Shown: positions 1-7,422 of the stretch, in pieces
How positions within the stretch are numbered: position 1 is the first letter of the stretch
Layout of the letters: the number at the start of each line of letters is the position of its first letter
Assembly: GCA_964515755.1 (NCBI GenBank)
Contig: CAZEVK010000003.1
Coordinates: 1-64,000, forward strand
DNA length: 64,000 bases
Reading direction: 5' to 3'
DNA from: JAGVLN01 sp964515755
Lineage (GTDB): Bacteria; Pseudomonadota; Alphaproteobacteria; Rickettsiales; JABSSG01
Notes under the pieces: generated by a model
What the model was told of the DNA's origin: nothing
Database searches by the model: none
Seen by the model: only the letters and a program-made list of their open reading frames with translations
Program-made: the position numbers and the translations under genes

Positions 1-58
1 ATAATTACCATTATCACTAACCTAAAACTGGATCATATATTGGGGGCTTGACACTTCA

Positions 59-1213
59 GTGCCACTAATGACTTTTGGAATTTATTCGTCTTCTTTGCCA
101 CAAATTAATGATTTATTTAATAATGGCATACTAAGTCATCATCAGTTAATATTCTTACCATACATGATATGTTTCGCAATATTTCAGCTTATTTATGGTT
201 TTTTGTCTGATTTCTATGGGAGAAGATCTATTATTTTAATAGGTCTATTTATATTTATTATGGGATCAATATATAACTCTTTATCAACATCTCTTCTTAT
301 TTTTATGATTTCATTTGGCATTCAAGGAATTGGGGGGAGTTATGCAGGAACACTATCTCGTGCTATCCAACGAGATTTGTTTGAGGGCCCAAAGTATTTT
401 ATATGGGGCTCTTACATGGCAATGTCTTTATCATTGATCAGTATGTGTTCACCACTACTTGGAACTTTCATCCAAATTATTTATCCAGTAAATTTTCAAG
501 CTAATATTTGGTTTATTGTTATATATTCTTCTTTCATTTTTATTGTAGCATTTGTGTTTTTTCCAGAAACTAATAATTGCATACAAAAATATTTTAAGTG
601 GGATAATTTTTATAGAAAGTATTTAGATATGTTAAAAAATGATAGATTTTTAAAATTTTCTATTTGTGGAGGATTATCATATGTAAATGAACTCACATAT
701 TTCTTATTATTTCCAGCTATATTTAAAATAGAACTTCATTATACTAATGTTGAATATGGCTTAATAACTTGGATAATAATAAGTGGCTTCCTTGTAGGTT
801 CTTTTATTTCTTCTCAACTCAATAAAGTATTTTATTTTTATAATAATATAATTTTAGGATATATTATCATACTAGTGAGTATTCTTATTATAATTTATCT
901 GTATTGTAGTGATAGTTTAAGTATCTATAACTTGGTACCCTTAATGTGGGTTTATATGTTGGCGTCAGGCATTATAGCTCCAAATATATCTTCAGGAGCC
1001 ATACACCTATTTAAAAGTTTTGTTGGTGCGGCATCTTCATTATATTGTAGCCTTCAATTTTTGGTGGGGGCTCTTTCAATAATAACTGTTTATTTTTTTG
1101 ATATCCATAGCTTATTTAAAACAATGTTATTTTTATTTATCATAAATATTTTAACTTTTATTTATTTTATATTCTTCAAAAAGAAATTAATTCAAGTTAA
1201 TAATTATAGTTAG
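59..1213 (+). CDS. MFS transporter, Bcr/CflA-like drug efflux type, N-terminus possibly truncated
   Basis: This is a polytopic inner-membrane transporter of the major facilitator superfamily, probably a proton-driven exporter. The MFS motif A between helices 2 and 3 is clear at residues 47-57 (GFLSDFYGRRS), and the order of helices follows Bcr/CflA proteins. The only canonical start is a GTG at 59, which falls inside what should be transmembrane helix 1. The reading frame stays open upstream to 26 without a start codon and is closed by a stop at 23-25. The family normally has about 10-20 more residues at this end, so the 5' end is either damaged or uses a non-standard start. The rest of the protein is full length. 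Substrate cannot be told from the sequence. It is convergent with the next gene. Confidence 0.75.
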   Translation: MPLMTFGIYSSSLPQINDLFNNGILSHHQLIFLPYMICFAIFQLIYGFLSDFYGRRSIILIGLFIFIMGSIYNSLSTSLLIFMISFGIQGIGGSYAGTLSRAIQRDLFEGPKYFIWGSYMAMSLSLISMCSPLLGTFIQIIYPVNFQANIWFIVIYSSFIFIVAFVFFPETNNCIQKYFKWDNFYRKYLDMLKNDRFLKFSICGGLSYVNELTYFLLFPAIFKIELHYTNVEYGLITWIIISGFLVGSFISSQLNKVFYFYNNIILGYIIILVSILIIIYLYCSDSLSIYNLVPLMWVYMLASGIIAPNISSGAIHLFKSFVGAASSLYCSLQFLVGALSIITVYFFDIHSLFKTMLFLFIINILTFIYFIFFKKKLIQVNNYS

Positions 1214-1270
1214 AACTAACTGTTTGTTTTGATATTAATCAAAATTAAAATATAATATTCGTTTAAGTAT

Positions 1271-1385
1271 TTGCCGGGTGGCAAAAGCTGCATAGTAGTC
1301 TTTATAAGGGCAAAATGTTTGCAAAGTCCTCTTATTGATTATTTAAAATGGGGACTGAGCAAGCTGGTTCTTGTGGGAGCAGGTC
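1271..1385. other. locally GC-richer segment at the 3' end of the phosphopantetheinyl transferase
   Basis: This short segment has visibly more G and C than the surrounding DNA and holds a small stable hairpin (TTGCC-GGGT-GGCAA, 1271-1284). On the minus strand it reads without stops for about 30 codons in a frame different from the gene it follows. It may be a fragment of a dispersed repeat or mobile element that landed in the transferase gene. This is inference from composition only. Confidence 0.3.
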
Positions 1386-1958
1386 TATTTTTATTTGTTG
1401 TAAATCATAAGTTAATCCTAAGCCTATTGACTTAACAAAAGCTTCTTTCAAAGTCCATACTCTATAAAAATAACTATGTTTTTGGTAACCAGATAATTTT
1501 TGTAGTTTATCATATTCTTGCTTAGAAAAACAGCACTTTGCAACATCTTCTACTGTAAATTGAGGTTGATATAATTCTACATCAATACCCACATCAATAT
1601 TTTTAGTAAAAGCGTAGACAATGCAATTGTGTGAATGTGATAGATTAAAATATAACTCATTACTGCTTGAGTTTGTCACTAAGAATGGTTTGCCGTATTG
1701 AGTATAATCAAGCTTTATAGTTTTAGGTGAGTCTTTTATATATCCTGCAATCAACTCTCTTAGAATTCCTCTGCTTACAGTGTAGCGAATTTTATCTCTT
1801 TCAAAGCGAAACTGATTGGCTCGTATTTTTTCATCTGACGCGAGAATCTGCCAATAGATATTTAATTGATCTACAGTAGGAGGTAAGGTGTAGCGCCATA
1901 TATGTAGTTCGTTTGTTTTTATTGGTATTTCTTTAAATCTTTGTTGCCACAATATCAT
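1332..1958 (-). CDS. Sfp-type 4'-phosphopantetheinyl transferase, atypical short C-terminus
   Basis: This enzyme moves the phosphopantetheine arm of CoA onto a serine of a carrier protein. Family motifs are visible: GKP at residues 89-91, NLSHS at 105-109, the magnesium-binding GIDVE at 124-128 and WTLKEAFVK at 168-176. It is of the Sfp/AcpT type rather than the small AcpS type. At 208 residues it is slightly short: the last ~15 residues (after KIDLL) are unlike the family, and the DNA coding them and running on past the stop to about 1271 looks richer in GC than its surroundings. The C-terminus may have been replaced by an inserted sequence. No carrier-protein megasynthase is in the window, so its partner is unknown; AcpP encoded at 8692-8928 is one candidate. 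Confidence 0.8.
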   Translation of the reverse strand: MILWQQRFKEIPIKTNELHIWRYTLPPTVDQLNIYWQILASDEKIRANQFRFERDKIRYTVSRGILRELIAGYIKDSPKTIKLDYTQYGKPFLVTNSSSNELYFNLSHSHNCIVYAFTKNIDVGIDVELYQPQFTVEDVAKCCFSKQEYDKLQKLSGYQKHSYFYRVWTLKEAFVKSIGLGLTYDLQQIKIDLLPQEPACSVPILNNQ

Positions 1959-2464
1959 ATTTAATCCTTATGCCGGCTGAAGTGATAGATTCACATTAAC
2001 TTTACTTTGTTTTTTATCATTTATATTAAGTTTAGGAATACCTTAGATAAATCAGCTTGCACCACTTAAGCTTAAGCTAATAATTTAAGTAAATCTTATC
2101 AATAATTTTTGTATCTAAAGCGTATTAAGTTTTACTGTATTGTAATTAAGATGCTTTAAATTAACGTGTGTTGTTTAATCAAATATAGTTATTTAAGTTA
2201 ATCAAGAAGTTATAGAAATTTTAGTAAATTGGTTGATGCAATTAATTATATCTCTTAGTATTTATTATAAATATTTAATTTTGCAATGCATAGTTTTAAC
2301 TAAATTGCTTAAAAAATTTTGATACCTGTTAAGCTGTATAGGATAATTTTGTGGTAAAAATAGTGACAGAATATTAAGTATTTTGGAGATATAGAAGAGA
2401 GGCTAATATTCAATAAATTTAAACTTTTATACTTAATATTTAAATAATTTATATACCTAGCAAT
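1959..2464. other. AT-rich intergenic region, no gene seen
   Basis: About 500 bases separate two divergent genes. The DNA is very AT-rich with many stops in all frames. It must hold the promoters of both neighbours, but no convincing -35/-10 pair, RNA gene or coding remnant stands out. Confidence 0.5.
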
Positions 2465-3757
2465 ATGATCGATACACTTAACAGTAACCAAAGAAATTTT
2501 TTTAGTGAAATATCTATTGCAGATGTTATCAATATTTCTCAAACAGGCGATATATTAACTACCTCTAATGAGAAATTAGATAGAAATGATGATTCCGTTT
2601 TTAGAAATTTTGACGCGTACAAGAAAGCTTATTTTTCTCCATGGGTTCAAGGAAAAGTAAAATTATCAATTAAAGATGTAATAAAGTATTTTAATCCTGA
2701 TAAAAAAATCTATGCAGAAAATTTTTCTCTACGCTCACAAGACTGGTTTAATGAATTAAAAGAAAATGCCAATTTAGAAAGTATTGGTATCTTAAATTTA
2801 AAAGCAATGATTGTAAATAATACCAGTCTTCGAAATCTTCCTACTATAAAACCTGGTTTTTATGATCCGCGCTTACCTGGAGAGGGTTTTCCATTTGATA
2901 ATATTCAAGAAAGCTTATTGCATATTGGTGAACCAGTTATAATTTCACACTTTACTAAAGATAAAAGTTTTGCATTAGTTGAAACTAATACTAAAAATTT
3001 TGGATTTGTTCAGACTAATGATTTATCATTGATTGATAGCGGGCTTGCTACAAAAATTCTGACTCATGATTTTGGAATGACAAGCTTAGATAATGTAAAT
3101 TTATACTTAAAAAATATTACATTATTATATCTTAATACTATTAATTTAGGTACTTTATTACCAATAAAAACTGATAAGGATAGCTCCTATGATATCTTAT
3201 TACCAACCAAAGGTAATGATGGCTGGTTAACATTCAAAACAGTCAATGTTCATAAATCAACATTTATTAAATCTCCTTTATCATTTACTCCTACAAATAC
3301 AGCAAAATTAATTGATAGACTTATAGATAAACCCTATGGTTGGGGAGGTTATTTGCAAAATAGAGATTGTGCACAACTATTAAAAGATTATTTCGCATTA
3401 TTTGGTATTCATATGCCTATTTTTTCTGGGGATCAGATTAAAGTTGGTAATTATATTTCATTAGAAAATAAACTTAATGCTGAAAAGTTAGATATAATAA
3501 AAAATAAAGCAAAGCCTTTTAAAACTTTATTATATAGAAAAGGTCATGTTACTTTATTTTTAGGTAAATATAATAACCAATATATCATGTTTCATTCAGT
3601 ATGGGGTGTTCACCTTTATGATTCACAAGATACTGAATATAGGTACATAATTGGTAAATCAATCATTAGTACATTAGAATATGGTAAAGAATTAAAGAAC
3701 TATACTAATAAAAGTAGTTTTCTTCACTTATTAAGTGGGATGACTACTATTGAGTAA
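2465..3757 (+). CDS. SH3 / NlpC-P60 (C40) peptidoglycan endopeptidase, YkfC-like
   Basis: This is a predicted cysteine peptidase that cuts peptidoglycan stem peptides or salvaged muropeptides. The layout matches the SH3b1/SH3b2-NlpC/P60 family: an N-terminal stabilising region, two SH3-like segments over about residues 110-285, and the catalytic domain from about 290 (PYGWGG). Catalytic Cys302 sits in RDCAQLL, where the family more often has DCSGL or DCSSL. His361 (GHVTLFLG) and His377 (FHSVWG) complete the triad. I see no signal peptide at the ATG, an in-frame stop lies at 2441-2443, and no Shine-Dalgarno is obvious. It may therefore act in the cytoplasm on recycled peptides or leave by a non-Sec route. 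It stands alone. Confidence 0.8.
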   Translation: MIDTLNSNQRNFFSEISIADVINISQTGDILTTSNEKLDRNDDSVFRNFDAYKKAYFSPWVQGKVKLSIKDVIKYFNPDKKIYAENFSLRSQDWFNELKENANLESIGILNLKAMIVNNTSLRNLPTIKPGFYDPRLPGEGFPFDNIQESLLHIGEPVIISHFTKDKSFALVETNTKNFGFVQTNDLSLIDSGLATKILTHDFGMTSLDNVNLYLKNITLLYLNTINLGTLLPIKTDKDSSYDILLPTKGNDGWLTFKTVNVHKSTFIKSPLSFTPTNTAKLIDRLIDKPYGWGGYLQNRDCAQLLKDYFALFGIHMPIFSGDQIKVGNYISLENKLNAEKLDIIKNKAKPFKTLLYRKGHVTLFLGKYNNQYIMFHSVWGVHLYDSQDTEYRYIIGKSIISTLEYGKELKNYTNKSSFLHLLSGMTTIE

Positions 3758-3942
3758 AATAAATTATCTTAGTTTTACTCTTAAATTGTTTTGTAAGTGG
3801 CATAAAACGCAATCAAAAATTGATGTTGCTTATCTTGTAAATGAATTTATAAATATTGATTATTTTTAGTATTTTTTGTTACTTAAAGTATATTTATTAT
3901 TATGTATTCATTTAAGTAGAGAATGTAAATTATTCTTATAAT

Positions 3943-3969
3943 TTGACAACTATTATGACGAAATATAAT
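3943..3969 (+). promoter_or_regulatory. candidate sigma-70 promoter for the BON lipoprotein gene
   Basis: TTGACA at 3943-3948 and TATAAT at 3964-3969 both match consensus, but the spacer is only 15 bases. Transcription would start near 3976 and give a leader of about 70 bases before the ATG at 4046. Confidence 0.45.
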
Positions 3970-3979
3970 ATAAGCAAGG

Positions 3980-4015
3980 ATTGAGTAAATTATTTATATT
4001 ATATGCTCAATTTTT
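3980..4015 (+). terminator. hairpin with T-run in the leader of the BON gene
   Basis: ATTGAG (3980-3985) pairs with CTCAAT (4006-4011) across an AT-rich loop and is followed by a run of T. It lies between the candidate promoter and the start codon, so it would act as a leader terminator or attenuator if real. The stem is only 6 bp, so this is tentative. Confidence 0.3.
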
Positions 4016-4045
4016 GATCATACCTACAATTAAAGGATAAATATT

Positions 4046-4639
4046 ATGAAAAGTATAAAATCAACTAACATCAGAAATCCTCTAGTAATTAGTGTGTTAA
4101 GCGCTCTTTTACTTAGTTCATGCGCACCTGCTGTCATTGGTGGAGGTGCAGCTGTTGGATATACTGCTTCCCAAGATAGGAACGTAAAAGAAATTGTGGA
4201 CGACCTGACTATAAAAAATCATATTAAGAGTAAGCTTGCTAAAAATAATATGTTTACATCAGTTGGTGTTAAGGTTAGTGAAGGCAGAGTATTACTTACT
4301 GGTAAAGTTTTAACTCATCTCGATAAGCTTGAGGCAGCTAAAATTGCTTGGCAAGAATTAGGAGTAAGAGAAGTAAATAATGATATTACTGTTACTAACA
4401 ATTCTAAAAAATCAGCTTCTGAAGTTGCTAATGATAGCAGAATTACTACAGAAATTAAAAGTAAGTTATTAGTTACTAAAAATGTAAACTCAATGAATTA
4501 TGGCTTTGAAACAATTGATGGTGTAGTTTATATTCTTGGTATTGCTCAAAATTCCACCGAGCTAAAAAAAGTTATAAATACTGCTAAAAAAGTAAAAGGT
4601 GTAATAAAAGTAGTAAGTCATGTTAGAATTATTAAATAG
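4046..4639 (+). CDS. BON-domain lipoprotein, DolP/OsmY-like
   Basis: This is a predicted lipoprotein. Residues 1-26 form a lipoprotein signal with lipobox LLSSC and acylated Cys26, followed by a short glycine-rich linker. Two BON domains follow, about residues 52-116 and 128-196, each with the alpha-beta-beta pattern of this phospholipid-binding fold. The layout is that of E. coli DolP (YraP), which supports outer-membrane integrity. A good Shine-Dalgarno (AAAGGA) precedes the ATG. It appears to be a single-gene unit with its own promoter upstream and inverted repeats downstream. Confidence 0.85.
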   Translation: MKSIKSTNIRNPLVISVLSALLLSSCAPAVIGGGAAVGYTASQDRNVKEIVDDLTIKNHIKSKLAKNNMFTSVGVKVSEGRVLLTGKVLTHLDKLEAAKIAWQELGVREVNNDITVTNNSKKSASEVANDSRITTEIKSKLLVTKNVNSMNYGFETIDGVVYILGIAQNSTELKKVINTAKKVKGVIKVVSHVRIIK

Positions 4640-4663
4640 TTATTAATTAGATAAATAGGTAGC

Positions 4664-4688
4664 TATATCAAATATATAATTTGATATA
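4664..4688 (+). terminator. inverted repeat after the BON gene
   Basis: A perfect 10-bp inverted repeat (TATATCAAAT / ATTTGATATA, 5-base loop) starts 25 bases after the stop codon. It is placed like a terminator but is all A/T-rich and has no T-run after it. Confidence 0.35.
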
Positions 4689-4693
4689 TAGAT

Positions 4694-4800
4694 GAAGCTA
4701 GAATTTATGCTGCAAAACGTAAGAAAAAATAATACGTATCCGTAAAGCATTAATTAAGCAGCTGGAAAGAGTCAAAAAAGGCCTATTAGAAACTGTTTAA
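4694..4800 (+). pseudogene. possible transposase remnant
   Basis: Two short reading frames joined by one frameshift give a basic peptide (…AAKRKK, then IRIRKALIKQLERVKK…). It resembles the lysine/arginine-rich helix found in some IS1182- or IS5-type transposases. It is too short to assign firmly, and no terminal inverted repeats or target duplication were found. Confidence 0.25.
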
Positions 4801-4833
4801 AAAATTTTTAGTGTGATAAATTTATCAAAAAAC

Positions 4834-4873
4834 ATAGGCATTCTCAAAGAGCTAAATTCTTTGGAATGCCTAT
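4834..4873. repeat. strong hairpin, 15-bp stem with one bulge
   Basis: ATAGGCATTC (4834-4843), a bulged T, and CAAAG (4845-4849) pair with CTTTG (4859-4863) and GAATGCCTAT (4864-4873) around a 9-base loop. No T-run follows, so it may be a palindromic element or mobile-element end rather than a terminator. The rest of the 4640-5175 gap shows no gene. Confidence 0.55.
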
Positions 4874-5175
4874 ATAATTAAGTTTTAGTACATTACTTCA
4901 CACATGATAAAATCTGATAAAGTTTGAGATAAATATAAAAAGATTAGGAGAAGATCTTAATTATCTATCAGCTATATTGAAACTTTAATGATTTGTTATT
5001 TAATCTGTGAACATAGAAAATCTTAATTATTTACTTATTCGTTAAGTTCATTAGAACAATTTAGAATTATGTATGGACAATACCTATATTACAATATATG
5101 GTTTCATTGTTAAGTTAAAATTTGTTTATAAATTTCAGATTTGCTTATAAAAATCTTTAAATTAGGAGCAATATT

Positions 5176-5517
5176 ATGGTTAGTAATACAAAAGATTTAA
5201 ATATAGATGATATCAAAAAAGATATAGAAGCATTAAAAGATAGTTTAGCAACTCAGACTAAACAATTAAAAAGTTTGGCAGAAAATCAGCTAAATAAAAT
5301 GAAAGAAAAAGGAAAGTCAGTTGCTTCTGACGTAGAAGATAATGCTTATAGACTTGGTGAAAGGGCTCGAGAAAGCTTAGAAGGCGTGAGCGAGAAATTC
5401 AAAGTAGGCGCTAACTACATAGAAGATCAAACTAAATCGCATCCTTGGCTTGTAGTCGGAGCGGCTTTTCTGATAGGAATGTTTATAGAAAAGCTTGGTT
5501 CAAATAAAAATAACTAA
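5176..5517 (+). CDS. DUF883 (ElaB/YqjD-type) membrane-anchored protein
   Basis: This is a small protein of the ElaB/YqjD/DUF883 family, which in E. coli anchors ribosomes to the inner membrane in stationary phase. Residues 8-85 are a charged helical region rich in Lys and Glu that is likely to form a coiled coil. A single C-terminal transmembrane segment follows at 91-105, preceded by the family's typical HPW turn, and then a short polar tail. A clear Shine-Dalgarno (TTAGGAG) precedes the ATG. The next gene encodes a two-helix YqjE-like protein, the usual partner of this family. A long hairpin follows the stop. Confidence 0.8.
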   Translation: MVSNTKDLNIDDIKKDIEALKDSLATQTKQLKSLAENQLNKMKEKGKSVASDVEDNAYRLGERARESLEGVSEKFKVGANYIEDQTKSHPWLVVGAAFLIGMFIEKLGSNKNN

Positions 5518-5524
5518 ATAAAAC

Positions 5525-5578
5525 TTTAGGCATTAAGCACTTATTTATTTTGTAATTATATATGTGCTAATGCCTAAA
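5525..5578 (+). terminator. long hairpin after the DUF883 gene
   Basis: TTTAGGCATTAAGCAC (5525-5540) pairs with GTGCTAATGCCTAAA (5564-5578) with one unpaired base and a 23-base AT-rich loop. It begins 7 bases after the stop and probably ends or stabilises the DUF883 transcript. It shares the core TAGGCATT with the hairpin at 4834-4873. Confidence 0.55.
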
Positions 5579-5638
5579 TTTCTATATATATAAACATATA
5601 ATTTTTTAAGTATAATGTATATTAAATGGGGTTTTGCA

Positions 5639-5980
5639 ATGTTGATTGGACATTTATTGAGTTTTCTAAAAGAGTCAGCGTTTTGTAGCACAAAGCTTGT
5701 AAAAAAGCCTTTTTATTTGATTATTTTATTTACTATATTCATGGTAAATATAATAGTAGTTGAATTATTGTTAGCTTTATCTTTATTTAATTTTTTACAA
5801 GATCAGTTTGCTTTTACAGTTTCTATATGCTCTTTGTACACAGCCTTAGCATTTCTTATACAGATTGTATTAACGCTTATAATTATGAATTACTTACTAA
5901 ATAAAAATGTTCAGAAAAATGTTGTTAACAGTACTAAAGACTCGTTAGTAGCATTCATGAAGGGATTTAATAGATTATAG
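5639..5980 (+). CDS. small two-helix membrane protein, YqjE/holin-X-like
   Basis: This 113-residue protein has two predicted membrane helices (about residues 25-52 and 58-88) and basic ends. It resembles the YqjE (putative holin-X) proteins encoded next to DUF883 genes in many proteobacteria, though the match rests mainly on topology and neighbourhood. The ATG at 5639 is preferred over the one at 5615 because a GGGG Shine-Dalgarno-like stretch lies 7 bases before it. It follows the DUF883 gene closely, separated by a long hairpin. Function is unknown; a joint role in envelope or ribosome anchoring is inference. Confidence 0.55.
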   Translation: MLIGHLLSFLKESAFCSTKLVKKPFYLIILFTIFMVNIIVVELLLALSLFNFLQDQFAFTVSICSLYTALAFLIQIVLTLIIMNYLLNKNVQKNVVNSTKDSLVAFMKGFNRL

Positions 5981-5984
5981 ACTA

Positions 5985-6001
5985 AGTTAAAACTTTTAAC
6001 T
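5985..6001. repeat. 17-base palindrome after the YqjE-like gene
   Basis: AGTTAAAA-C-TTTTAACT begins 4 bases after the stop codon. It may help end transcription. The rest of 5981-6460 is AT-rich with no recognisable gene. Confidence 0.3.
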
Positions 6002-6460
6002 ATTTATCTCTTAGCACTTGGTAAATTATCTAGTATCATCATTTTTTCTAAATAAAATATAAAGAATTGTTAGTAAAAAGAGATATATAACTTTTTTAAT
6101 ATTTCGTTGCTTAGAAAATTTATTCTAAAGTGCTTTACATTTATATGTAAGCATACAATAGAAAGCAAGAGTCTTACTAAGCTAACGCACTAATAAGTTC
6201 AGCGCCACTAAAGTTATCTGAAGATTTTTTCTTTTTTATTGAAATATTTTATCTATAGATAACGTGTGCAGGGATATGCTATTGAAATAGCTGAAGAAGA
6301 ATTTATTATCATACAATTAAAGTAAATAGAGTTTTAAGAGATTTAAGTAAACTCTGTTAATTGAGAAAATTCTATATAATTTCTTTCTGTCTGTTCTTGT
6401 ATTTTTTATTAAAATGTTGAGTATGCCATTATATTTCTATATTTACTCTTCAATATGAAT

Positions 6461-7402
6461 TTATTTTCTTAATTTTCTATAGTTTATTACATGCTTGTTG
6501 TGATCATGAAGTTTTACTGAGTAAGTATGCTTACCTTCACTATTTGCCACGAAATATAAGTAGTTAGTTGATGCTGGATTTAGTACTGCTATAATTGAAT
6601 CAATTCCAGGGTTAGCAATTGGTGATGGCGGTAATCCGCGCGTTTTATATGTGTTGAATGGGGAGATTATTTGTAAATCATTTTTATTTAAAGGTCTTTC
6701 TAGAGTATATTTTCCTTGAGTAATAGCATAAATAGTTGTTGGATCAGCTTGTAGAGGCATTCCTAGTCTTAAACGGTTATAAAATACGGATGCTACTAAA
6801 GCCCTTTCATCGGGAAATTTTGTTTCTTTTTCTACGATTGATGCAAGAGTCAATACTTGTTGATAGTTTTTCAGTAACATATCAGATCTACAGGACCATA
6901 AATTTTCTAAAGTTTTTATTAGTGCTTTATTCATCTTATCTAGTATCTGTTGTTTAGTATCACCTAAAGTATAAAAGTAAGTGTTTGGCAGAAAATCCCC
7001 TTCCTTATAGTTAGTTTTAATCTCTCCAGTTAATATTGGATCATTTTGCACTAATTCGATTATTTGAAAGGTTGTGAATCCTTCAGGTATAGTAATTTTT
7101 CTAATTACTACATTTCCTTGTTTCATCATATTTATAATATTAAGTGGAGAAGATTTTGCGGGAATATTGTATTCTCCAGCTTGAATATAGCTATTTAGAG
7201 TAAGAATTTTTGATAATACCCAGTATAAAGATGGTAGAGAAATAATTTTTTCTCTAGCTAGTGTTTTTGCAATTTCTTTTCTAGAAGTGCCCTTATTTAT
7301 TACAATAGTTTTTTCTTGTGAAATAGTATTGGGGAATAAAGCATATGCGATTAAGATCGCTGATATTAATGTAAGGCAATACAAAATATATCTTAATTTC
7401 AT
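6461..7402 (-). CDS. mltG: endolytic murein transglycosylase MltG
   Basis: MltG cleaves nascent glycan strands at the inner membrane and sets their length. An N-terminal membrane anchor spans residues 5-21, followed by a LysM-like region and the YceG catalytic domain. The catalytic glutamate is Glu191 in ASIVEKE, followed by the family signature with FYNRL and DPT. Length (313 aa) is normal. It is the last gene of the leftward recA-fabG-acpP-fabF-mltG run, 20 bases after fabF. Having mltG directly after fabF is common in proteobacteria and links lipid and wall growth. Confidence 0.95.
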   Translation of the reverse strand: MKLRYILYCLTLISAILIAYALFPNTISQEKTIVINKGTSRKEIAKTLAREKIISLPSLYWVLSKILTLNSYIQAGEYNIPAKSSPLNIINMMKQGNVVIRKITIPEGFTTFQIIELVQNDPILTGEIKTNYKEGDFLPNTYFYTLGDTKQQILDKMNKALIKTLENLWSCRSDMLLKNYQQVLTLASIVEKETKFPDERALVASVFYNRLRLGMPLQADPTTIYAITQGKYTLERPLNKNDLQIISPFNTYKTRGLPPSPIANPGIDSIIAVLNPASTNYLYFVANSEGKHTYSVKLHDHNKHVINYRKLRK

Positions 7403-7422
7403 TTCCTAACTAACTATACACA

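Noticed and set aside
2309..2542. 77-codon minus-strand frame over the start of the NlpC/P60 gene.
   Set aside because: Low-complexity Ile/Tyr/Lys composition typical of AT-rich antisense frames; it overlaps a clear gene start.
6265..6325. Short in-frame stretch (…GYAIEIAEEEF…) in the gap after the YqjE-like gene.
   Set aside because: About 20 codons, no start or ribosome-binding site, and no family recognised.
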